64,000 nucleotides of DNA from Leguminivora glycinivorella. Its lineage: Eukaryota; Arthropoda; Insecta; Lepidoptera; Tortricidae. The first letter of the stretch is position 1. Each line of letters starts with the position of its first letter. The notes beneath the pieces are model-generated. The model was not told the origin of the DNA. It saw only the letters and a list, made by a program, of their open reading frames with translations, and ran no database searches. Shown here in pieces: positions 18,490 through 28,881 of the stretch. A program made the position numbers and the translations under genes. The stretch covers positions 3,162,001 to 3,226,000 of the forward strand of contig NC_062996.1 in the NCBI RefSeq assembly GCF_023078275.1, read 5' to 3'.

Positions 18490-21159
18490 CCTCGAGGAGT
18501 ATGAACGCGAGCTCAACAACTACAACAAATAATGTTTATAAACCCAACACACAAAATTAAACCTAAAAGTCTGAATATTGCTACTTTCAACTGCAACGGT
18601 ATCAGGGGAATGAAAGACGAAATAAAACTATTCTTAATCAAAAACGATATCGACATCCTTCTCCTCCAAGAGACTTTTCTTAAGCCCCAAGTAAATTCCT
18701 TCAAAATCCCTGGATACAACATAATTAGGAACGACAGAACTGATAGGAACTGCGGGGGCACGGCAATATACTTTAGAAAAGATCTTCACGTCATCCCCCT
18801 TTTGCCAGCTAAACTGACCAACATAGAAACTTCAATTTGTAAAATTACCCCCGCTGGACACCCTTCCATTATACTAGTTTCTGCATACCTATCACCTAGC
18901 AGAGACATGCTGTGCGAGGACATGAGGGCGCTTAGCGAGTTGGGGCCCTCAGTCTTAGTGGCTGGGGACCTCAACAGCAAGCACACCTCATGGAATTGCG
19001 CAGCGAACAACAAAAACGGTAATCGCCTTTATCACCTCATGCTACACAACAATTAAATTCGACCTGATCTCCCCCTTAGAACCGACCCACTACCCTAGCA
19101 TCGTTGACCACAGACCTGACATACTAGACGTAGTACTTCTAAAGGACGTATCGCTGACGATGCGTGCTATAGAAGTACACCACGAGCTCGACTCAGATCA
19201 TAGGCCAGTCATTTTGCCACTTGGACCTGACCCCAGTAACCCGCCGAGTACCAGGACCAAAGTGGACTGGGAAAAAGTGAGCGAAGGCCTCCTAAAGGCT
19301 CCCCACATATCCCCACATCCCCCACTATGACCAAAGAACAGACAGACGCTGCCATCGACCTGTATACCAGCCACCTCACCTCTATAATTAGAGAGGCTTC
19401 GAGAGAGGTTCCGGCGGACGACCTCCGTCGGCGCCCCCTCCCGGAAAGCTTGAGGAGGTTGCTAGACAGGAAAAATGCAGCACTCAGAAAATACTCCCGT
19501 TTCCCTTCGCCCGAAAACAGAGTGGCAATGCGAGCACTCCAAAGGGAGGTCAAGCATGCCATAGCTGATTTCAGGGCGAACGAATTTGATGATTTGTTAG
19601 GGAATATTTCGCCCAGTCACCTAGCGTACTGGAAGCTAGCGAAATATTTCAAAACAGATCAAGTAACGTCAATCCCCCCTCTAAAAAGATCAGGTCAGGA
19701 CTCACTGGCCTTCGAGGACGTGGAAAAGGCTGAATGCCTTGCCCACAGCCTGGAAGAGCAGTGCAGTCCAAACACACACAACATCGACACTGAACACATA
19801 CACACAATTGAAACAACCGCATCCAAAATTACACCCTCACCCCCAACAGGCCCTCCAATCAAACCAGTTGAACCAGACCACCTAGCATTTTATCTCAAAA
19901 AACTCAGACTCCGCAAAGCTCCAGGCCCCGACGGTATTCCCACACGCATTCTGAAGACACTCACCGACACTCATATTCAAATACTCACTAACATCTTCAA
20001 CGCCGCTCTGACAAATAGCCATTTTCCAGCTGCCTGGAAAATGGCTACTGTCATCGGTATACGCAAACCAAACGCAAACGTTCTGGACGGTTTTTCGCGC
20101 TTAAATGGGCTGAAGACCGGGGCGATCTTCCTGGACGTGTCGAAAGCATTCGACAGGGTCTGGCACGCTGGGCTGGTGTACAAGTCCCCCAGGGTTCTGC
20201 GCTGTCACCCACACTCTACTCGCTATACACAAATGACATCCCACACACACCTCCTGTCGAACTGGCGCTCTTCGCCGACGACACAGCATTATACTTCACA
20301 CACCACACAGACACAGTAATACATAAACACCTCCAGAGGGCCACCAATGCCCTAGCGTATTGGTGTAAACTCTGGAGAGTGGAAGTCAATCCAGATAAAA
20401 GCGCCGCCATCATTTTCCACCCCACAGACACACAACACAGAAACTTCAGACACATAACACTAAATGATACACCCATACCATTCACTACACACACAAAATA
20501 CCTCGGGGTCACCCTGGATTCTAAACTAACATTCAGACAACATATCAATAAAGTAAAGGAGAAGGCGCAGTTCGTTGCCGGCAGACTTGGGCCAATGCTC
20601 AATAAAAGGAGTAAACTGTCTGCAGTCAACAAACTGCACCTTTACAAAACCGTTATTAGACCCATATTCACTTACGCATGCCCCGTCTTCACATACCAGG
20701 GGGAAAGGAGGCTTAAGCCCCTCCAAACTTTAAAAAAAGATTCTCCGCCGTATCAACAAAGCCCCCTGGTATGTGAGGAACATTGACTTACATAATGACC
20801 TAAACATCCCCTCACTTTACGAATTCACAAGGAAATCCACCCGCCACTGCTTCGACAATATCCCCCATCACCCGAACCCACTCATTATAAAATCCGCAGA
20901 CTATATCACCCACCCAAAACCAGACGCTCCCAAAGTTTACCCTACAGCTCAACATACCCCGGACTCCCCTACAGACATGGCGGACGGGGCTGGCCCCGCC
21001 TCGCAAGCGAGCGCGGCGGCCGACCCCGCCCACTTAAATATGGCCGACAGTTACAGGACTAGAACGAAGACACCTAGAGGACGCGACGTTAGGAGACCGA
21101 AAGACGCACTTAACGACTCGACTGACTTTATTACAAAAGCATTAGAGGAGAGGACATAG
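18490..21159 (+). pseudogene. J3 ORF2 (with end of ORF1), deleted and frameshifted
   Basis: The Gag end (EEYERELNNYNK) stops at TAA overlapping the ORF2 ATG at 18,532 (TAATG). The endonuclease is clear: NIATFNCNGIRGMKDEIKLF, LLQETFLKP, AGDLNSKH, DSDHRPV. A frame change lies near 19,050. The linker runs to LEEQCSPN, then part of the RT (APGPDGIPTRILKTL). An internal deletion near 20,080 joins IRKPN to LDGFSRLNGLKTGAIFLDVS, removing the YRPISLL region. Another deletion precedes PQGSALSPTLYSLYTNDIP. The catalytic LFADDTALY survives at about 20,268-20,294 in another frame. The C-terminal region ends at 21,159. A clear pseudogene. Confidence 0.85.
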
Positions 21160-21480
21160 ACAGTAGGATTATTGACAATGACACGACCATACAGCTCAAA
21201 AACCGACCACGGCGCCGCCGCCGCGGCCGGCCACCCCGCGACACAAACACTTCATTCACATAATGACACGTAGGTGCCCGGCGTACATAGCTGTCGGGTA
21301 CCTATTTTCACTACACTACACCCCTTTTTCCCAAATGACAATACAGTTTTATTAGTTTATCACACACCCCACACTGCCTCTTAGCGCCCGAGCGCTAAGA
21401 GTGCCCGCGTCATATAAATAAACCCCCTCGCTGAGTCGGGAGGCCCCACGGGAGCCCCGGAGACATCCGGCAAAATCTGT
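21160..21480 (+). other. J3 3' UTR (probable)
   Basis: It is non-coding and GC-rich near 21,200-21,290 and has an AGCGCCCGAGCGCT inverted repeat near 21,380-21,405. No poly(A) is clear before the next repeat. Confidence 0.4.
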
Positions 21481-21775
21481 ACCAGATGCCGCAGCGCACA
21501 GTTAAAAAAAAGACTGGAGGGATTGTAAAAAACCTCCAAATAGAGTAGGAGGTAGGGCATAGCGAATGATATTCCGCTTTGTGTGGTAGGGCACAGCACA
21601 GCGGATATCGCCTCACTCGAATCTAGAGCAGAGCCCAACTGGGGTAGTAGATACCTCCGCCTTACAGAAGACCGCAACTAAATAGCACTAGACCCTACTA
21701 ATAGTGTTGTGTTCCTGCCGGTGAGTAAGGCTGCCAGAGCTCAACAAGAGTGCGGTGTGCTGATGACGTGAGGAC
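21481..21775 (+). repeat. 3' end of a common lepidopteran LINE/SINE
   Basis: GCCCAACTGGGGTAGTAGAT, CACTAGACCCTACTAATAGT and GTTCCTGCCGGTGAGTAAGG followed by GCTGCCAGAGCTCAA are hallmarks of a 3' end shared by many lepidopteran non-LTR copies, by recall of the family. No protein is encoded. Confidence 0.6.
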
Positions 21776-21784
21776 TTACGGAAT

Positions 21785-22688
21785 ACACGCCATCCTAAAA
21801 CACATTCGCACGGTCAGAAGTATAAAAATGACCAAAAATAGACTACATTCATAAAATAGCCATAAGAACGTCCTTTCATATTCATCCATAGTTTTCGCCC
21901 AAAGTTTCCATAGTGCACTAAATGTTTCCAAGTCCTACAAAATAAATTCCTCGGAAAAATTACAGGCGCTCCTTGATACGTTAAAAATAAAAACCCACAA
22001 ATTCCAACAAGAGCACAACATATTATATATATTCATAGCAATGACCTTGTAAGGCAGACCTCGGTGTACACCTCTGAGATTCCTCCCAGGAAACGTGTAC
22101 GAAGGCCGATGCATGTCTTGTTGGATCCGGATGACGAAATAGCGCTGGCTCAAATTAAGCCGCCAAACACAAGTCATCCTCCATCAAAACAAAAGCTTTC
22201 TTTTATAACAGACGCCCCCATTGGGAGAAACATAGGAGAAGGTTGGTCGACGCCAAACAGGGCCCTCTGCCCTAGGTCATTAACTCATTAAGTTGTTTTG
22301 CTTTGTATTCCAATAATTTATATCCTTCTGAAATGTGTAGTAATGGTGGTGGTGATGTAATGGAAATAGCTTTGTGTCAAATTGTATACTTCACTTCTCT
22401 ATCCTATTATCTAATATCTATCTACTATTCTTCCACTCTGTACTTTCCTTCTCCTCTTCTTCAGAAACAGCAAATAAAAGAAATTAAAACATACAAGTTA
22501 CCACGAAATGGTCCCGACTCAGCATAAATGCTAACTCGATAAATACTGATTATTTTCTTTAATTAAACTTTTGTATTTATTGACTAGGAATCAAACTATA
22601 TGTCAAGTAAGAAATTAATTAAATGATTAATTTTAGAGACATGTCCACATTATTGCGAGCAATGACGCAAATTTTTCCGATCTCTGGT
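21785..22688 (+). pseudogene. J1-like ORF2 C-terminal fragment and 3' UTR (copy 2)
   Basis: It reads KHIRTVR...MTKN, then FHISIVFAQ-like, CFQVLQNKFL and YTSEIPPRKRVRRPMHVLLD, with deletions against J1. The 3' UTR shares TTGTATACTTCACTTCTCTA with J1. It is followed by an AT-rich stretch to 22,688, which leads into block P. The same order (fragment, 3' UTR, block P) recurs at 37,620-39,095. From 22,391 on this sequence is the outer part of the left palindrome arm. Confidence 0.65.
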
Positions 22689-23128
22689 AATCGCTAATCA
22701 GTTATATAACAATCGTAACTCGTAACCGTTTGAAATATGTAGATAAGCGGGAACGCTCGCTAATTCCCCTATTGTTCTCGGTCGTCGCGGAACAATGGGA
22801 GCTGTTCACTCAGTTTTAACACTTATCGCAGGTGTAAGACTTTGTTTATGTAGCCTACAAAAGGGACTAAGCGATTACGTAAGCTTCGAGCCGAAAGCTC
22901 CTATGATATTTATAATATTGTATTTTTATGTAAACGTTAGATTAATAGTACAATCAATAGTAATTCGTAAGCAACCCGAAATCCGGCCAATCACGATCCG
23001 TCGTACGAAATCGAATAAGCGATGATCTTCCATCTCGCTCTTCACGCTGATTGGCTCGTGCGCACAGAAACATTCGTATCGAGTTGCTTAGGAACCGTTA
23101 CGGAAAGGGGAATAAAAGGAAGGCCGGA
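22689..23128 (+). promoter_or_regulatory. Block P (copy 2): CCAAT and TATA-like promoter block
   Basis: It begins GTAATCGCTAATCAG and carries CCAATCACGATC, GATTGGCTCG and GGGGAATAAAAG (box at 23,111). Similarity to the other copies ends at about 23,128, where truncated J2 ORF2 sequence begins. Its orientation would transcribe the J2 fragment. Confidence 0.45.
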
Positions 23129-25543
23129 AGCTTTGTTGAAAGGCGTATCGCTCAACATGAGAGCCATAGAGGTAGTTCACATATTAGATTCAGACCATAG
23201 ACCCGTTATACTCAAACTAGGTCCCCCACCCTCAGACCCTTCACCCACCAAAAAGGTGGTAAACTGGGCAGAAGTGGGCTCACTCCTGGCAAAAGAAGAT
23301 CTCCCCATCCTTACCCTTGCAGAATCACCACCAAACAATCCCTCCACTATAGATAACCATATAGATATATTAACAACTGGCCTCCAAAACGTAATTAAAG
23401 CTTGAACAAAAACTATCCCCGCTGAAGATTACTCTAAAAACAGATTACCCCCAGAAATTCTTAACAAAATAAAGCAGAAAAATATGGCGCTAAAAGAACT
23501 TGCTATATTTCCCTCTAGAGAAAATAAAAACACCGTAAACAGGCTTCAGAGACAGATAAAAGAGGAAATAAGGGAGTTCAGGGAAGGCAAATGGAGGGAA
23601 CTGCTAGAGGAGATCAGGCCAGGCCAACAGGCGTACTGGGGGCTGGCCAGAGCTCTAAAAGCGGACACAGTTATGTCAATCCCCCCTCTTGTCCGCCCTG
23701 ATCTTCCCACCCCCGCCTTTACAGATGATGAAAAGGCAGAACTGCTAGCAAATAGTCTAGAATCACAGTGTACCCCGGGCAACGTTCCTTCCGATCCCTC
23801 TCAAATCCCGAAAGTCGAAAAAGAAGTTGAAGATTTCTTTAATAAACCCTTAGCCGACCCACCCATAGAAAATATCACCTTCGCAGAGCTCAAAAGATTA
23901 ATTATAAAACTCAAAATTAAAAAAGCACCAGGGATAGATGGCCTCCCATCCAGAATATTCAAGTTATTACCAGATAATCTAATACATGTAATTTTAAATA
24001 TACTAAACGCAGCCCTTAGCAACTGCCACTTTCCTAAATCCTGGAAGGTGGCAGTTGTTATAGGCATTCATAAACCAGGAAAACCGAGTAATCAACCTAG
24101 CAGTTACAGGCCAATAAGCTTACTAAATGTATTAGGTAAAATATATGAAAAATGCATCCTAGCTAGACTTACAAAACACATCAGTAGTAATAACCTAATA
24201 CAGAGTGAACAATTCGGGTTCAGGCCTGGGCACTCGTGTGTGCACCAGGTGCACCAGTTAACGGAGCACATTCTCCACGGGCTGACGGAGGGAAGGAGAC
24301 CCACACCAACAGGTGTGGTATTCCTCGATGTGGCCAAAGCCTTTGATAAGGTATGGCACACCGGTTTGCTATGCAAACTTATAAGACTAGGTGTGCCAGG
24401 AGGTCTCATATACATCCTTAGAGACTTCCTAACCGAGAGAGGTTTTGGCTACAGAGTGGAGGGGTCTCTTTCCACTCTTCATCCTGTGAGAGCGGGTGTA
24501 CCGCAGGGCTCGGTCCTGTCCCCAACATTGTTCACACTTTACGTAAATGACATGCCGAAGACAAAGGGGGCACACTACGCTCTCTTTGCTGACGACACAG
24601 CTTTCTATGCCACCTCCAAATCACCAGCCCTGTTGACCTCGCTCCTCCAGCGGGCCGCCAACTCCCTAGGAGATTGGTTTGACCGTTGGAGGATCGAGAT
24701 CAACCCTGGTAAGAGCGTGGCTGTTTTATTCTGTAAAAAGAGTAAAGCACTCATAGCACAGAACTACAATAAGGTAACACTGCTAGGCACCCCCTTGAAT
24801 GGAGTGACTCCGCAAAATACCTAGGAGTCACTCTTGATTCAAGAATGACCTTCAACAAGCACATAAAATTAGTTAAAAACAGGACTAACTTTATAATGGG
24901 CAGACTTCACCCTCTACTTAATAACAAAAGTAACCTCTCTCTAGATGGAAAACTAACACTGTATAAAACATGTATTCGTCCAATCTTTGCGTACACTTCG
25001 GTCGTCTTCGCCCATACTTCAAATAGCAATATTAAAACCCTTCAAACTTTACAAAATAAATTTCTCAGAAAAGCCACCAACTCAGACTGGTATATCACAA
25101 ACGAAGACCTGCACCATGATACAAATCTCCCCTCAGTTAAAAATTATTTTCAGTCCATATCAAGGAAATACTTTGACTCCACCCCACATCACTCAAACCA
25201 ACTTATTAACATGGCCTCGGCCCATACCCCAATTCCCGACCCAAAACGTGGGCGAAGACGACCGAAAAACATTCTGTTAGACCAAGACGATCCTATTACA
25301 ATAAGGCACATAAAAGACCCAACCATCAAAGAATTTTCTTTCGATACACTAGTAAATATAGATATAACTAATGCAACAGAACAAGAGATCTCACAAATAA
25401 TCACATTAGTGAATGAACTGTCCAAAGATTTAAAATCAGGTGCTCAAGTGGGTGTGCCCCTTAATTTTGTAGGAAATACTCTTAACAGGGTAAAAACAGC
25501 TCAAAGGCTGGCGGCTGGGGAGGTGGCGCTAGCTAATACCTAG
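23129..25543 (+). pseudogene. J2 ORF2, 5'-truncated, frameshifted (left arm)
   Basis: It starts inside the endonuclease (LLKGVSLNMRAIEVVHILDS DHRPV motif). A stop lies at 23,403-23,405. From 23,484 it is open again through the linker and RT: KKAPGIDGLPSRIF, SSYRPISLLNVLGKIYEK, VVFLDVAKAFDKVW, GVPQGSVLSPTLF and LFADDTAFYA, up to 24,824. There a C run of five instead of six shifts the frame. The C-terminal part continues at 24,845-25,543 and ends GVPLNFVGNTLNRVKTAQRL. The mirror copy at 28,882-30,942 keeps the six C and is open, so this arm has lost one base or has a sequencing error. Confidence 0.9.
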
Positions 25544-25838
25544 TGTCCCCATCTTGGTCACTCACCATTCAAAATAGATGTTTTCTCGCTTCCCCTGGCT
25601 CTCAACCCTGTATGACAAACACAGACAACATGACAAATAAATTCAAACATTCTAACTGACAGACTAGACCGACACGACACAGCTCAAAAGAGCATGTGAT
25701 CTGCCCCCCTTAAGGGGTCAGGTCCCCCCCTCCCCTTTCTCTCCCCGGGATGTCCCTTCGGGACATCCCGGCGTCAAATTTGAAGATATGATAGAGATTA
25801 TCTCTAAATTCCCAAGACACAGAACAAAAAAAAAAAAA
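25544..25838 (+). repeat. J2 3' UTR with three hairpins and poly(A)
   Basis: Hairpin 1 is CTGCCCCCCTTAAGGGGTCAG (weak). Hairpin 2 is an 11-bp stem, CCGGGATGTCC/GGACATCCCGG with loop CUUCG (25,745-25,771). Hairpin 3 is TAGAGA-TTA-TCTCTA (25,792-25,806). Poly(A) covers 25,827-25,838. The following bases, GCTGGGCACAGTGG, resemble the CCGGGCACCAC junction motif found behind other J2-like poly(A) tails. Confidence 0.8.
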
Positions 25839-25888
25839 GCTGGGCACAGTGGCAGGCATTCGGCTGCTATCACAGGATCGGACGCATC

Positions 25889-27644
25889 ATAGTGCTGGGG
25901 AGGGGGGTGGGTGGGAGTGCGCTTAGTTTGGGAGAGAGGGTTCGCGGGGCGGGAGGCACGGGCGGAGGCCCGCTTTCCTGATGTGGGAGCCTTTGGCCTG
26001 TGAAAAGGTATGTGGTCGCCCGGCTTCGGGGCCATGGGGCAACCTCTGTTATTCCCCAGGTGGGGACCGAGGCATTTGCCACACTTTGGGGGGGTATTAG
26101 GAGGTTTTTTGCAGTCCCTCCAATTGTGGGCCTCTCCACATTTAAAGCAAAGCGGGTGGATTCTACAGCCACTCTCAGAGTGACCGTAGTCAAGGCAGTT
26201 TTTACACTGCACAATTCTGGTTGAGGGTTGAGGGCAGTGGCCATTCCGGCTTGGGGACCGCCATGCCGAGGATCTGGGTGATAGAGAAAATCTCCCTGGC
26301 CTCCTTATTGTTGAGGAGGGTGACCTCTACCATGTCAAAGGGGATTTTTTGACCATCTGCGAGCCTAAATTTCCGGTAGACCCCAGTGGCGGGGTAGCCC
26401 TGTTTCTGGATGTCGTTTTTAATATCCGCAACATCGAATTCTTTGGGGATTTTTTTGATGATTACCCTTAGGTCAACCTCGTCGTAAGTTCTGTAGGAGC
26501 AGTAACCATTTATTAATAAATATTTCCAGCCTCGGTACTGCTTGATTGAGTCAGTGTAGATGGCCATACCACCCCAGCGACCTTCTATGAATCTCGAGTG
26601 GTTATAGCCAATTTTCAGCCTTTGGGCCTCTTCTTGGAGGGGAGTCCATCTTCTTATGTCTTTTAGAAGAATGACCGGGGGCTTTTTTTCTTTTGCTGGG
26701 GGCCCCTCATCAGAGGGGGGGCAGCTGGTTGAGAGTTTGAGGGGGGCGGGAGAGGTTGGCCGGTCATTTGGGATGACGTGCCCAGAGAGTCTACCTGTAG
26801 GGGTGGTGTTTCCGGATTTGGATCTGTTGGGTCTTTTCACCTTCCCCGCCGAGTCATCCGACGGGGGGTCAGCAGGGGTGTCACCCTCCCTGTGAGGGGT
26901 GGGGAGGTTTTCAAAGGAATTTGAAAGGGGAATGTTAGTATTACCTGAATTTTCCAGCCAGTTGGATTGAGGGGAAAATGGGATCCTCCGGTCTGTGGGG
27001 CCCGCAGGTTTCTCCCTTTTTCTTTTGTTCCTGAAGATCTTTTTCCTAGATACGACTTCTTTATACTCATCTGATAGATATGCCACGTCCTCGTAATCCA
27101 TCTCACAGTCGTCGGTCCCACCATCGTCTGTGAGAGTGGATGCGGTGTCCGAGAAGTACTTGTTGGCTGGCACCGGAGTGTCAGCCCTCGGTTGGTAGGG
27201 TGAGGGGGGGAGGCGGGAAGGCCTTTGCCCTATATCTAGAGAGCAGTCGGTTTGTTGACTGGGTGTTTGTAGTTGACTGGGTGCCCGTTGGGAGGTCTGG
27301 CCTAACTGCAAGGAGCAGTCCTGAGTGCCAGTCTCTGAGGGAAACGCCGCCTGTGAAAGCGACTCCTCCGCATGGGTGAGCGGGGGCGACGGCCTCCTTC
27401 CATGAGTAGGGGGGGTGTAGAGGGGTTGAGTGGGCAGGTTTTGGCCCGTTTGGGCAAATTTGGGGCTTAGGGCAGCCGCAGCTGCGTGGCCCGCCACTCG
27501 TGGGTCCCGGGGGGGACAGCAGAGGGGTGACTGTGGGCGGAGAGGGTGTGTTGATGATGATGATGGAGATGGGTGGGTGAGGCAACCGACAACATACCTG
27601 TGGCTTCGGCTTGATGGGCAGACTGGGCTCCATAGAGGGCTCAA
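25889..27644 (-). pseudogene. J2 ORF1 (Gag), minus strand; spans left arm and loop
   Basis: Read on the minus strand, the Gag has a Pro/Ser/Gln-rich N-terminal half and the acidic motif CEMDYEDVAYLSDEYKEVVS. A basic RKKIFRNKRKRE follows, then RRWTPLQEEAQRLKIGYNHS. The PRE_C2HC-like domain is DLRVIIKKIPKEFDVADIKN ... FDMVEVTLLNNKEAREIFSI. A frame change near 26,212 separates it from the three knuckles CKNCLDYGHSESGC, CFKCGEAHNWRDC and CGKCLGPHLGNNRGC. The C-terminal helix region is missing; the sequence breaks at about 25,889, close to the poly(A) of the convergent ORF2 fragment. No upstream start is certain because the 5' side ends at the loop boundary. Confidence 0.8.
26972..27639. other. 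Loop (668 bp) of the inverted repeat
   Basis: This single-copy spacer between the two arms carries the N-terminal part of the minus-strand J2 Gag. The same Gag stretch appears once more, on the plus strand, from 32,035, directly outside the right arm. Confidence 0.85.
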
Positions 27645-28540
27645 TCCAACTGGCTGGAAAATTCAGGTAATACTAACATTCCCCTTTCAAATTCCTTTGA
27701 AAACCTCCCCACCCCTCACAGGGAGGGTGACACCCCTGCTGACCCCCCGTCGGATGACTCGGCGGGGAAGGTGAAAAGACCCAACAGATCCAAATCCGGA
27801 AACACCACCCCTACAGGTAAAGACTCTCTGGGCACGTCATCCCAAATGACCGGCCAACCTCTCCCGCCCCCCTCAAACTCTCAACCAGCTGCCCCCCCCT
27901 CTGATGAGGGCCCCCCAGCAAAAGAAAAAAAGCCCCCGGTCATTCTTCTAAAAGACATAAGAAGATGGACTCCCCTCCAAGAAGAGGCCCAAAGGCTGAA
28001 AATTGGCTATAACCACTCGAGATTCATAGAAGGTCGCTGGGGTGGTATGGCCATCTACACTGACTCAATCAAGCAGTACCGAGGCTGGAAATATTTATTA
28101 ATAAATGGTTACTGCTCCTACAGAACTTACGACGAGGTTGACCTAAGGGTAATCATCAAAAAAATCCCCAAAGAATTCGATGTTGCGGATATTAAAAACG
28201 ACATCCAGAAACAGGGCTACCCCGCCACTGGGGTCTACCGGAAATTTAGGCTCGCAGATGGTCAAAAAATCCCCTTTGCTTTAAATGTGGAGAGGCCCAC
28301 AATTGGAGGGACTGCAAAAAACCTCCTAATACCCCCCCAAAGTGTGGCAAATGCCTCGGTCCCCACCTGGGGAATAACAGAGGTTGCCCCATGGCCCCGA
28401 AGCCGGGCGACCACATACCTTTTCACAGGCCAAAGGCTCCCACATCAGGAAAGCGGGCCTCCGCCCGTGCCTCCCGCCCCGCGAACCCTCTCTCCCAAAC
28501 TAAGCGCACTCCCACCCACCCCCCTCCCCAGCACTATGAT
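27640..28540 (+). pseudogene. J2 Gag, plus strand (right arm), with 186-bp deletion
   Basis: This is the mirror image of the Gag at 26,971-25,889. The frame from 27,771 covers KRPNRSKSGNTTP through DLRVIIKKIPKEFDVADIKN to LADGQKIPFA. A deletion then joins CCCTTTG to CTTTAAATGTGG, removing the end of the PRE_C2HC-like domain and the first knuckle. The five bases CTTTG are shared by both sides of the lost segment. The second and third knuckles remain in another frame. Confidence 0.85.
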
Positions 28541-28587
28541 GCGTCCGATCCTGTGATAGCAGCCGAATGCCTGCCACTGTGCCCAGC

Positions 28588-28881
28588 TTTTTTTTTTTTT
28601 GTTCTGTGTCTTGGGAATTTAGAGATAATCTCTATCATATCTTCAAATTTGACGCCGGGATGTCCCGAAGGGACATCCCGGGGAGAGAAAGGGGAGGGGG
28701 GGACCTGACCCCTTAAGGGGGGCAGATCACATGCTCTTTGAGCTGTGTCGTGTCGGTCTAGTCTGTCAGTTAGAATGTTTGAATTTATTTGTCATGTTGT
28801 CTGTGTTTGTCATACAGGGTTGAGAGCCAGGGGAAGCGAGAAAACATCTATTTTGAATGGTGAGTGACCAAGATGGGGACA
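28588..28881 (-). repeat. J2 3' UTR (mirror copy)
   Basis: The poly(T) at about 28,588-28,599 is the poly(A) tail on the minus strand. Hairpins 3 and 2 are at about 28,620-28,634 and 28,654-28,680. One base differs from the left arm near 28,738. Confidence 0.8.

Larger units (their letters stand above)
22391..26971. repeat. Left arm of the 9.6-kb inverted repeat
   Basis: Reverse-complement identity to 27,640-32,034 can be followed through every landmark I checked (block P, ORF2 stop, hairpin, poly(A), Gag). Mirror positions sum to 54,425 in the outer part and 54,611 in the inner part. The difference of 186 bp is a deletion in the right arm. Other differences are single bases, for example five C versus six C at about 24,790. 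Confidence 0.9.

Noticed and set aside
22795..23025. Repeated 76-codon open frame in block P (also at 31,400-31,630 and 38,757-38,984)
   Set aside because: It is conserved only because the DNA block is repeated. The repeat A copy (7,450-7,680) breaks the frame, and the block has promoter-like motifs, so I do not call a protein.
27181..27633. 150-codon minus-strand frame overlapping the J2 Gag
   Set aside because: It is a proline-rich shadow of the Gag in another frame; the Gag frame carries the recognisable motifs.
27430..27774. 114-codon plus-strand frame crossing the loop/right-arm border
   Set aside because: It joins antisense Gag sequence to sense Gag sequence across the palindrome boundary, so it is a by-product of the rearrangement.
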